Of a stretch of DNA of 10,481 nt, positions 1-5,940 are shown piece after piece. Position numbers and translations under genes: made by a program. Below the pieces are notes generated by a model, which saw only the letters and a program-made list of their open reading frames with translations, ran no database searches and was not told where the DNA came from. This DNA comes from an uncultured Phycisphaerales bacterium (GTDB taxonomy: Bacteria > Planctomycetota > Phycisphaerae > WQYP01). Numbering within the stretch: the first letter of the stretch is position 1; every line of letters starts with the position of its first letter. The stretch spans positions 1 to 10,481 of the forward strand of contig CALCHA010000098.1 in assembly GCA_937901265.1 (NCBI GenBank). The letters run 5' to 3'.

Positions 1-561
1 GTTCGATTCCGGCGTCGCGTTGATGTCGTAGACATGGTTCCAGATATCCGTCTGCGACACGAATCGATTCGCATTGGGCGCCAGATAATTCAGCAGCGCA
101 AACGCCCGCGCCGACAGCATCACCAGTTCCGCCCCGCGCTTCACCGTCCGCGCCACCGTGTTCACCGTCAGATCCCCCACCCGCACCAGCGGCGAAGCAT
201 CGTACTTCCGCCGCACCAGCGCCCGAATCCGCGCTAGAAGCTCCTCGAAATCGAACGGCTTCACCAGGTAATCGTCCGCCCCCACATCCAGTCCTTTGAT
301 CCGGTCTTCCCGCGCATCCCGCGCCGTCAGCACCAGCACGCACGACGGACACTTCTGCCGCCGCAGCACCCGCAGCACCTCCATCCCGTCCATCGTGGGC
401 AGCATCAGGTCCAGCAGGATCACGTCATACTCGCCGCTGAGCCCCATCCGCAGGCCATCAGCGCCGTTGGAAGACGCGTCGACCGCGTATCCCGATTCCG
501 CCAGCCCCTCGCGCAGCGATGCCCGCAGCGCCGCCGCATCCTCGATCACCAGCAACCGCAT
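1..561 (-). CDS. OmpR/PhoB-family DNA-binding response regulator (3' end outside window)
   Basis: Reading the minus strand from the ATG at 561 gives 187 residues open to the window edge. The receiver domain (about 1-115) has the acidic pair E7-D8, the phospho-acceptor D51 in LLDLMLP, T79 in LTARD and K101 in LVKPF, so all phosphorelay residues are present. A winged-helix output domain starts near residue 127 and runs into NHVYDINATPESN, the typical region just before the recognition helix. About 30-40 C-terminal residues are missing. The family binds promoter DNA after phosphorylation by a membrane histidine kinase, whose gene would be expected beyond the left edge. The arrangement is closest to QseB/PmrA-type regulators, but the target cannot be read from this sequence. 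The start at 561 (MRLLVIED) was preferred over the ATG at 567 because a GGA lies about 7 bases ahead of it. Confidence 0.93.
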   Translation of the reverse strand, partial: MRLLVIEDAAALRASLREGLAESGYAVDASSNGADGLRMGLSGEYDVILLDLMLPTMDGMEVLRVLRRQKCPSCVLVLTARDAREDRIKGLDVGADDYLVKPFDFEELLARIRALVRRKYDASPLVRVGDLTVNTVARTVKRGAELVMLSARAFALLNYLAPNANRFVSQTDIWNHVYDINATPESN

Positions 562-590
562 AGCCATTCCACATCAGGCCAGAAAGGGAG

Positions 591-619
591 GGTCCGGTCG
601 GTATCCTACCGCCCGGACC
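591..619 (-). terminator. Strong stem-loop between the small secreted gene and the response regulator
   Basis: Arms 591-603 and 607-619 pair over 13 positions with one mismatch around a 3-base loop (TCC on the plus strand). It sits 16 bases past the stop of the small secreted gene and 29 bases ahead of the response regulator start. On the minus-strand transcript it is followed only by a C/T-rich stretch (CTCCCTTTC), not a clean U-run. It could be a weak or factor-assisted terminator, or a processing or attenuation hairpin that sets the ratio of the two genes. The fold is clear; its role is inferred. Confidence 0.4.
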
Positions 620-635
620 AGGTTTGGAGCGCGCC

Positions 636-905
636 TTAATTCTGGTGCTCGCCGGCCTCCTGCTTGTTGTCATCGTCCTCCACGTGATTTGCGCCTTTCT
701 TATCGTCGTCTTCGACATGGCCAACGGCGTCATCATCCTCCGCCTTCTTGACCTTCGGCGTCTTGGCCGGAGCAGCCGCCGTGGCACCGGCTGCGGGTGT
801 TACGGGCGTTGTCGGCGTCGCGGGCGCATCCGCCGCCAGCGCGTTCGCGCCTGCAAACATCGCCGCCATGGCGAAAATCCCCGTGGTGATCCATTTCGTG
901 GACAT
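636..905 (-). CDS. Small secreted acidic protein with HVEDDD repeats, unknown function
   Basis: This 89-residue protein matches no family I recognise. Residues 1-24 form a Sec signal peptide (positive start MSTK, hydrophobic ITTGIFAMAAMFAG, likely cleavage after ANALA). Residues 25-50 are a Pro/Ala/Thr-rich linker. From 51 on the protein is highly charged: KVKKAEDDD, then two copies of HVEDDD (63-68 and 74-79) at an 11-residue spacing. It contains no Cys. The start at 905 is set by AAGGAG six bases upstream; the upstream in-frame TTG at 944 would bury the signal peptide. The mature protein should lie in the periplasm or outside the cell. The clustered Asp/Glu with His suggests divalent-cation binding, which is inference only. 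It is followed on the same strand by a response regulator gene. Confidence 0.75.
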   Translation of the reverse strand: MSTKWITTGIFAMAAMFAGANALAADAPATPTTPVTPAAGATAAAPAKTPKVKKAEDDDAVGHVEDDDKKGANHVEDDDNKQEAGEHQN

Positions 906-950
906 TGTTCGCTCCTTGCGAGGTTCGATCCGAACGACGCACAACGCGTC
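906..950 (-). promoter_or_regulatory. Hairpin-rich 5' leader of the small secreted gene
   Basis: Three short perfect stem-loops lie almost end to end just upstream of the start codon. They are GACGC/GCGTC (936-950, 5-base loop), GTTCG/CGAAC (923-935, 3-base loop) and TCGC/GCGA (909-921). The loop of the third one is AAGGA, part of the Shine-Dalgarno sequence. The fold could present or mask the ribosome site. No convincing -35/-10 pair was found between 951 and 1021, so the promoter is not placed. Short stems arise by chance in GC-rich DNA, so a regulatory role is tentative. Confidence 0.3.
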
Positions 951-1021
951 ACTCTTCGCACACCCTAAAGGCGGCGGGTGAAGCGGGGATGAACTTGCGT
1001 TTTTATTTTGGCCTGCCGGGT

Positions 1022-2275
1022 TTATTCCTGTGAGGGAGCCGTCGCCGCTCGTTGTCCGCTGTGCGTTGGCTCCTTCACCCCCAGCCCCGCCAGGATCGCC
1101 TCGAACTGCGGCAGCGTGCGCTCATCGCAATACGCGGCGTCGAACGCCTCCCGCGCCCGCTTGCTCAGGCGCTCCCGCTCGGCCTCGTCCGCCATCGCCC
1201 GCCGCAGGAACGCCACCATTCCTGCCACATCGCCGTTCCGCACGCTGACCCCGCAGCCGAAGCGCTCGATCGCCTCATCCACGTTGCTCCCCTTCGGTCC
1301 CACATAAAGCACCGGCAACCCCATCGCGAGGTTCCCATGCAGCTTGCTCGGGCTCATCACCCCCACTGCCTCATCGCGCAGCGTGATCAACGCACAGTCT
1401 GCCGCCGCCAGCAGGACCGGCATTTCCTCCTTGGCCACGTATCCGCGCAAGGTCACCCGCTCCAATCCCTCGCGATCCTTCGCATCCTTCACCCACTGCC
1501 AGCGCTTGCCCCCGCCGACGAAGACAAAAGAGATCGCCTCCTCCCGCATTTCCTTCGCCGCATCGATCACCGTCTCAAAGCCATGGCCCACGCCCATGTT
1601 GCCCGAGTAAAGCAGGACGAATTGCCCCGCCGGATGCCGTTGTCCCGCCCCGGTCGCCACTGCCGGGAAGGCCGACGTTTTTTCCCAATTGGGAATAATC
1701 GTCGTCGGCAAAGTCCTCTTCCGCGGGCCATACTGTCCCAGGAGCAGGTCCACCATGGCCTGGTCCAGACAGATCAAATGATCCAGCCGCCGGAACAGCG
1801 CACGATTGGAGAAGCGCATGATTCGACTCAGGATCCCGCCCTTTTTCATCATCCCGGCGCGCTCGACGACGTCGGGGTAACAGTCCATGTTCCACAGCAC
1901 GAGTTTCACCCGCGGGTGCAGCAGGCGATGCAGCCAGCCGGTCCAGGCGATGTAAGGCGGAGTGGTCAGGGAGATGACGACATCCTGCCTCCGCAGCCGC
2001 ACCATGCGCCACGCCGCGCCCAGGTAAAAGCTGGCGTAATCGAGCAGCCGTTTGAGGATCGACTTTTTCCCCAGCCGCGGCGTCCACACGCGGTGCACCC
2101 GCGGGTTCTCGCCCCCGGCGGCGCCGACGGGCGAGGCGTCCACGTAGCCACCCCGGCTGGTGACGACGGTGATCTCGTGCCCGCGCTCGGCCAGCCCTTC
2201 GGCGAGCGACGCCGAGAGATGCGCCGTCGGACTCAGGTCCGGCGTGTAGAACTGGTTGATGATCGTGATCCGCAA
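1022..2275 (-). CDS. Family 4 glycosyltransferase (WcaI/WbuB-like, GT-B fold)
   Basis: This 417-residue protein transfers a sugar from a nucleotide-sugar donor to a growing glycan at the cytoplasmic face of the membrane. The N-terminal Rossmann half opens with ITIINQFYTPDLSPTAHLSA, the usual start of the WcaI/WbuB group. The C-terminal donor half has LLYSGNMGVGHGFETVIDAA near residue 220 and RDEAVGVMSPSKLHGNLAMG near 300. In that segment the second Glu of the GT4 EX7E motif is replaced by a Ser-Pro-Ser-Lys stretch, which I recall as usual for this subgroup. The start is a TTG: GGAG lies six bases ahead and overlaps the stop region of the epimerase gene, with only nine bases between genes. It is the last gene of the polysaccharide run. 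Donor and acceptor cannot be told from sequence. Confidence 0.9.
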   Translation of the reverse strand: MRITIINQFYTPDLSPTAHLSASLAEGLAERGHEITVVTSRGGYVDASPVGAAGGENPRVHRVWTPRLGKKSILKRLLDYASFYLGAAWRMVRLRRQDVVISLTTPPYIAWTGWLHRLLHPRVKLVLWNMDCYPDVVERAGMMKKGGILSRIMRFSNRALFRRLDHLICLDQAMVDLLLGQYGPRKRTLPTTIIPNWEKTSAFPAVATGAGQRHPAGQFVLLYSGNMGVGHGFETVIDAAKEMREEAISFVFVGGGKRWQWVKDAKDREGLERVTLRGYVAKEEMPVLLAAADCALITLRDEAVGVMSPSKLHGNLAMGLPVLYVGPKGSNVDEAIERFGCGVSVRNGDVAGMVAFLRRAMADEAERERLSKRAREAFDAAYCDERTLPQFEAILAGLGVKEPTHSGQRAATAPSQE

Positions 2276-2284
2276 CAGCCGCTC

Positions 2285-3349
2285 CTACGCCCGGTCGTTG
2301 TCGACGACGTTCCTGATGATTTCTGCGGTGAGCTGCTCCAGGTTGCGCGTGAGCTTCCAGCCCGGAAAATGGCTCTGGATCTTGCGCAGGTCGCTGTAGT
2401 AGCAGATGTGGTCGCCGGTGCGTGCAACCTCGCTGTAACTCATCTCCGGCCGCTTGCCGGTCATTTTGTGAATCAGCTCGACGCACTCCATCAGGCTGCC
2501 CGCGTTCCCCTTGCCGCCGCCGAGGTTGTACACCTCGCCCGGCCGCGGGTTCTGGGCAAAATGCCAGAACAGGTTCACCACATCGTGTGCGTGGATCTGG
2601 TCGCGCACCTGCTTGCCCTTGTATCCAAAGATGGTGTAGGGCCCCTCGCGCAGCGCCACCAGCACCAGATAATTCAAAAAGCCGTGAAGTTCAACGCCAG
2701 AGTGCTGCGGGCCCGTCAGACAGCCACCGCGGAAGATGCCGGTCTTGAGCCCGAAGTATTTGCCATACTCCTGCGCCATCACGTCGCCGGCCACCTTGGA
2801 TGCGCCAAAGAGCGAGTGCACGCTCTGGTCGATCGACAGGTTCTCATCGATGCCCTGCGCGAACGCCGGATCATCATAATCCCAGCGGGTCTCCAGCTCC
2901 TTGAGCTTGATGAAGTTCGGCCGATTGCCGTAGACCTTGTTCGTGCTCATGTGGCAGAACACCGCGTCGGGCGCATGTTGCCGGCAGGCCTCGAGCAGGT
3001 TCAGCGTGCCGCCGGCGTTGACGTCAAAATCATCAAAAGGCCGGCTCGCTGCGAGATCGTGGCTGGGTTGGGCGGCGGCGTGGATCACGAGGTCGAATAC
3101 GCCTTCGTCAAGGCCCTGGCGAAACAGGTCCATCACCGCCAGCCGGTCGCGGATGTCCACCGAGCGATGCCGAAAGTTCTTGCAGGTTTCCTCCAGTCGC
3201 TGGCGATTCCACGTGGTGTCACCCTTGGGCCCGAAAAAATCGGCGCGCATGTTGTTGTCGATCCCCAGCACGCGGAACCCCATGGCATCGAAAAACATCA
3301 CCGCTTCCGACCCGATCAACCCGCTGCTGCCTGTGACCAATACGCGCAT
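2285..3349 (-). CDS. NAD-dependent epimerase/dehydratase, CDP-paratose 2-epimerase (TyvE)-like extended SDR
   Basis: This extended short-chain dehydrogenase acts on a nucleotide-sugar. The NAD-binding motif [10 protein letters not shown] is near residue 7, an acidic Asp follows the second strand (IDNN), and [30 protein letters not shown] and [13 protein letters not shown] follow in the order seen in CDP-paratose/CDP-tyvelose epimerase relatives. [12 protein letters not shown] and EVYNLGGG close the substrate domain. At the expected YxxxK catalytic site the sequence is HSLFGASK, so Phe replaces Tyr while Lys is kept. This makes the exact chemistry uncertain. The ATG at 3349 is chosen because GAGGG lies 7 bases upstream; the preceding in-frame TTG at 3352 is the alternative. 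It sits 18 bases after the GT2 stop, inside the polysaccharide operon, and probably supplies a modified sugar donor to the neighbouring transferases. Confidence 0.9.
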   Translation of the reverse strand: MRVLVTGSSGLIGSEAVMFFDAMGFRVLGIDNNMRADFFGPKGDTTWNRQRLEETCKNFRHRSVDIRDRLAVMDLFRQGLDEGVFDLVIHAAAQPSHDLAASRPFDDFDVNAGGTLNLLEACRQHAPDAVFCHMSTNKVYGNRPNFIKLKELETRWDYDDPAFAQGIDENLSIDQSVHSLFGASKVAGDVMAQEYGKYFGLKTGIFRGGCLTGPQHSGVELHGFLNYLVLVALREGPYTIFGYKGKQVRDQIHAHDVVNLFWHFAQNPRPGEVYNLGGGKGNAGSLMECVELIHKMTGKRPEMSYSEVARTGDHICYYSDLRKIQSHFPGWKLTRNLEQLTAEIIRNVVDNDRA

Positions 3350-3367
3350 CAAGACGCCCTCGCCGTG

Positions 3368-4294
3368 TCAGGATTTCTGGTGCCCGGCGGCCTTGCGCTC
3401 CGCGCGCATCTCCGCCACCTTGGCCACGCTCAAAAACTCATAGATCGCCAGAAGGCGGCAGAAAATAAAGCCCCGCCGGCCATCGAGAAACCCGTAGCGC
3501 AGGACGTAACTGTACAGAAACCGCAACGTCGGACGAAACGGCATCTTCGCCGCCAGCCGCTTCAAAAACCGCCGCCGCTCCAGCGAATGGCCGAAGAGTT
3601 TCCCCGGCAGGCCCTGGTCCAGCCGGTTGAGCTGCACGATGGCTTCCCAGTTGGAGTAGCGGTTGTGCTTCTCGATGAACACGCCGATCGTCGGAAAGGC
3701 GTAGTGGATCATGTCTTGCTTCAACCAGCCCGCCTCCCCTTTGACCAGGACATGCTCATGCACCTCATTGTCGCCCGATTTGGTGTCGCCGGTGTTCGAG
3801 AGTTCCTCGTAGAGACCAAAGCCGCGCTTGATCAGCCGCAGGTTCCAACTCGGGTAGTACCCGCAATGCTTCAGCCAGCGGCCCATGAAGATGAATTTGC
3901 GGTTGACGTAAAAACCCACGCGCTCGCCCGGCGATGCCACCGCCGCGATGATTTCGTCGGCCAGCGGCTCGACGATGTGCTCGTCGGCATCGACGATCAG
4001 CACCCACTCATGGCGGAACGGCAGGTTGAGCAGCGACCAGTTTTTCTTTTTCGGATACTTGCCGTCCCACTGAAACTGCACCACCTTCGCTCCATAGGCC
4101 GCGGCGATTTCCGCGGTGCGGTCGGTGCTGCCGGAATCCACCACGAACACTTCATCGGCCCACTTCAAATGCTCGAGGCAGGCGGCGAGGTTGGCTTCCT
4201 CATTTTTCACCGGGACGATCACGGACACGGGAGCTCCGCCGCGCGGACGCGCCGCTGCTGGGGGAATGCTGCTATGCGGGGAAGGTTCGCTCAC
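3368..4294 (-). CDS. Family 2 glycosyltransferase (WaaE/KdtX-like)
   Basis: This 308-residue GT-A enzyme has the donor-binding start VSVIVPVKNEEANLAACLEH (about 23-42), then VDSGSTDRT (52-60), KYPKKKNW, and the metal-binding DAD at 102-104 in VLIVDADEH. The region NTGDTKSGDNEVHEHV carries the acidic/His cluster typical of the WaaE beta-1,4-glucosyltransferase group. The basic C-terminus, with hydrophobic FLYSYVLRYGF and FIFCRLLAIYEFL, probably associates with the membrane. Its GTG start overlaps the acyltransferase stop as GTGA, with GGGAG nine bases ahead, so translation is likely coupled. The first about 22 residues are Pro/Ala-rich and lie outside the domain. The acceptor and sugar are unknown; the context points to a surface or exported polysaccharide. 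Confidence 0.9.
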   Translation of the reverse strand: MSEPSPHSSIPPAAARPRGGAPVSVIVPVKNEEANLAACLEHLKWADEVFVVDSGSTDRTAEIAAAYGAKVVQFQWDGKYPKKKNWSLLNLPFRHEWVLIVDADEHIVEPLADEIIAAVASPGERVGFYVNRKFIFMGRWLKHCGYYPSWNLRLIKRGFGLYEELSNTGDTKSGDNEVHEHVLVKGEAGWLKQDMIHYAFPTIGVFIEKHNRYSNWEAIVQLNRLDQGLPGKLFGHSLERRRFLKRLAAKMPFRPTLRFLYSYVLRYGFLDGRRGFIFCRLLAIYEFLSVAKVAEMRAERKAAGHQKS

Positions 4295-4935
4295 GCCCCA
4301 TCACTCCCGCCGGGGATTTCACCCGCGGCCATCTCGCGCTTTTTCAAAAATTTCGCGGGGTTGCCGCCGACCATCGCCCAGTCCTCGACATCTTTAATGA
4401 CCACACCGCACGCCGCCACCACCGCGCCGCGACCGATGGTCACGCCGGGATAGATGAAGCAGCGGGCGCAGAGCCATGCGTCATCCTTAATGAGGATGGG
4501 GGGGGTGAGCAGTGGCATGGACAGCCGCGTGTGGTCGTGCGTGCCGGCGCACAGGTAGGCTTCCTGGCTGATGGTGACGCGCTCCCCGAGGGTCACCTTC
4601 CCGAGGTTGTACACCTCCACTCGATCGCCCAGGCAGCTGTGACGCTTCATCGTGAGGTTCCAGGGATAATGAACGCGGCAGGTGCGGCGAATGGTGCAGT
4701 GCGGCGCGATGGTCGCTCCGAAAAGCCGCAGGAGTGTGGCCCGCCAGCCCGACCAGCTATGAAACGACGGGCGGAATAAGGTCGCCTGCACGGCCGCCCA
4801 TGCGAGCCATATCAGCTTGGTTTTGAGGGAATTGGGCGACTGGCGGCGCGCGGCGGCGCGATCCCCCCCGGCCGGCGGCAATGCATCGATCCCATGCGGT
4901 GGGGAAACGGGCTCGCTCACGTTGGTGCGCCTCAT
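4291..4935 (-). CDS. WcaF-like hexapeptide-repeat acyltransferase
   Basis: This 214-residue left-handed beta-helix acyltransferase of the colanic-acid acetyltransferase (WcaF) type probably O-acetylates a sugar of the polysaccharide made by its neighbours. After a Pro/Ala-rich start (1-35) and an amphipathic stretch (SLKTKLIWLAWAAVQATLF), hexapeptide turns run from about 70 to 200. They include VHYPWNLTMKRHSCLGDRVE and KVTLGERVTIS. The likely catalytic H133 is in CAGTHDHT, and the family end signature is ACGVVIKDVEDWAMVGGNPA. The ATG at 4935 overlaps the yqeY stop as ATGA. A GTG at 4920, five codons in, has a better-placed GAGG nine bases ahead and could be the real start. The domain call does not depend on this choice. 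Confidence 0.9.
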   Translation of the reverse strand: MRRTNVSEPVSPPHGIDALPPAGGDRAAARRQSPNSLKTKLIWLAWAAVQATLFRPSFHSWSGWRATLLRLFGATIAPHCTIRRTCRVHYPWNLTMKRHSCLGDRVEVYNLGKVTLGERVTISQEAYLCAGTHDHTRLSMPLLTPPILIKDDAWLCARCFIYPGVTIGRGAVVAACGVVIKDVEDWAMVGGNPAKFLKKREMAAGEIPGGSDGA

Positions 4936-5384
4936 CCGGGAATCTTCGACTCAATCAGGGCCCGTACTTTAGCTGCATCGGCGCTGCCGCCCGAGCCCGC
5001 CACGGCCTTCATCGCCGCACCGATTGCCTTGCCCATGTCCTTTTTGGTCAACGGTCCCATGGCCGCCAAGGCACCCTCCACCAGTGTTTCCAATTCGGCG
5101 TCGCCCAGTGCCTTGGGCAGAAACTCGTCGACGATCGTCACTTCCGCCAGGAGCGCCGCCACACGCTCGGGCTGCTGCAGCTTTTCCATTTCCGCCATCG
5201 TCTTACGCAGCGTCTTGGCGTAAGCGGTCACGGCGCCCTGCGGCTCGGCGTCAGGTTTGTCGGCTTCGACCTTCTTGATTTCCGAGAGCACCATCCGCAG
5301 CACCTGCGTGCGGAGTTTATCGCCCCCCTTCATCGCGGCGACCATCTGTTTTTGCACCTCTGCCTTGAGGTCGGGATTGGCCAT
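4932..5384 (-). CDS. GatB/YqeY domain protein
   Basis: This 150-residue protein matches the YqeY family in full length. It has an all-helical N-terminal part with LRTQVLRMVLSEIKKVEADK (about 24-43) and AVTAYAKTLRKTMAEMEKLQ. A C-terminal bundle follows, ending in LTKKDMGKAIGAAMKAV and AAKVRALIESKIPG, which resembles the tail domain of GatB of the tRNA amidotransferase. Stand-alone YqeY is thought to bind tRNA or modulate tRNA-dependent amidation, but its role is not settled. The start is supported by AGGAG nine bases ahead. It is the first gene of the run, and its stop overlaps the acyltransferase start. A tRNA-related gene leading a polysaccharide operon is unusual and may simply set expression. 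Confidence 0.93.
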   Translation of the reverse strand: MANPDLKAEVQKQMVAAMKGGDKLRTQVLRMVLSEIKKVEADKPDAEPQGAVTAYAKTLRKTMAEMEKLQQPERVAALLAEVTIVDEFLPKALGDAELETLVEGALAAMGPLTKKDMGKAIGAAMKAVAGSGGSADAAKVRALIESKIPG

Positions 5385-5442
5385 GGAAGGGTCTCCTGGA
5401 TGAAGAAAGGATGCCTGAGCCGAACGTTGATGAATGGCCCTG

Positions 5443-5472
5443 CATCATATGATGGCGCGGTATTTTTACGAA
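5443..5472 (-). promoter_or_regulatory. Candidate promoter of the yqeY-polysaccharide operon with a palindrome at -10
   Basis: Read on the minus strand, TTCGTA (5467-5472), a 17-base spacer and TATGAT (5444-5449) make a plausible sigma70-like promoter with a good -10 and a poor -35. Transcription would start near 5437, about 50 bases ahead of the yqeY start. The -10 lies inside CATCATATGATG (5443-5454), a perfect 12-base palindrome of the size of a small repressor operator. Promoter prediction in non-model phyla is weak. Confidence 0.35.
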
Positions 5473-5548
5473 ATGGAAGGGCCCGACCTCACGGGCACGG
5501 GCGATTATGGGACGCCAGACCGGCTTGCGGATTTCGATGATTACCCAG

Positions 5549-5576
5549 TTGACAGGCTGCCGAATTTACGTATTCT
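5549..5576 (+). promoter_or_regulatory. Candidate sigma70-type promoter of the porin gene
   Basis: A perfect TTGACA (5549-5554) is followed by 16 bases and TATTCT (5571-5576). It sits in an AT-richer patch of otherwise GC-rich DNA. Transcription would begin near 5583 and give a leader of about 360 bases before the porin start at 5941. It is the best -35/-10 match seen in the intergenic region. Its distance from the gene implies either a real long leader or a separate small RNA. Confidence 0.5.
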
Positions 5577-5582
5577 TAGCGC

Positions 5583-5940
5583 CCATTCATTCCGCACGCC
5601 GGTTACCGGTCGGGGTCTGCCCCCACGGTGATGGCGAGCGGAGGAATGCTCGTGGCGGAGCAGTGCCCCGTTCGGTGGTGCACCCTGGAACTAATTTTTC
5701 AGGGCCATTCCCAAGGGAAGCGGATTCACCCAGCCGGTCGGTGCAAAGGTTTGAATTGCTGGAAAGGGCTGCGGCCTTTTCCTTAAAGTAATCGTGACGC
5801 GTTGTCCGATTACTGAGGGTCTGGGTGATGAGGCCCATAACCCGCGCCGGCTGTTCGGCCCCCGGATCTCCCGGGCCCTGCACAAGATCCCCTCGGGGAT
5901 TGGAAAAAAAGACCTCGTAGTCTAATTCGAAGGAGTGAGC
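5583..5940 (+). other. Long non-coding leader upstream of the porin, rich in stem-loops
   Basis: I see no supported gene in this stretch. It holds a series of predicted RNA hairpins on the porin-sense strand. CGAGC/GCTCG is at 5635-5652. An 8-bp stem with one G-U pair is at 5683-5704. A 9-bp stem with one G-U pair and a TGCG loop of the stable UNCG type is at 5761-5782. A stem with AGTAATCG/CGATTACT arms, extended inward by GAC/GTC after one bulged base, is at 5787-5814. CCCGG/CCGGG is at 5861-5875, and ATCCC/GGGAT at 5888-5901. An A7 run and AAGGAG five bases ahead of the ATG finish the leader. I compared it by eye with cobalamin, FMN, TPP, SAM, Mn and c-di-GMP riboswitches, 6S, RNase P and SRP RNA and recognised none. 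Confidence 0.4.

Noticed and set aside
995..1021. A terminator after the GT4 gene
   Set aside because: The GGCC/CCGG bases form no stable stem followed by a U-run on the minus strand, so it cannot be supported.
1052..4453. A 1133-codon open frame on the plus strand opposite the polysaccharide genes
   Set aside because: It is antisense to four well-identified genes and crosses their boundaries. Its product is rich in His, Arg, Gln, Pro and Ala with no domain, as expected from the complement of codon-biased GC-rich genes.
5701..5760. A cobalamin-type riboswitch suggested by GGGAAGC and GGTGCAAA in the porin leader
   Set aside because: The conserved B12-box core and its spacing are missing, and the pieces do not occur in the required order on either strand.
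5821..5850. A hammerhead ribozyme core suggested by TGATGAG
   Set aside because: The C before TGATGAG and the matching GAAA strand with its stems are absent.
5900..5926. A second porin promoter, TTGGAA with TCTAAT
   Set aside because: The spacer is only 15 bases, and transcription would start in or past the ribosome site, leaving no usable leader.
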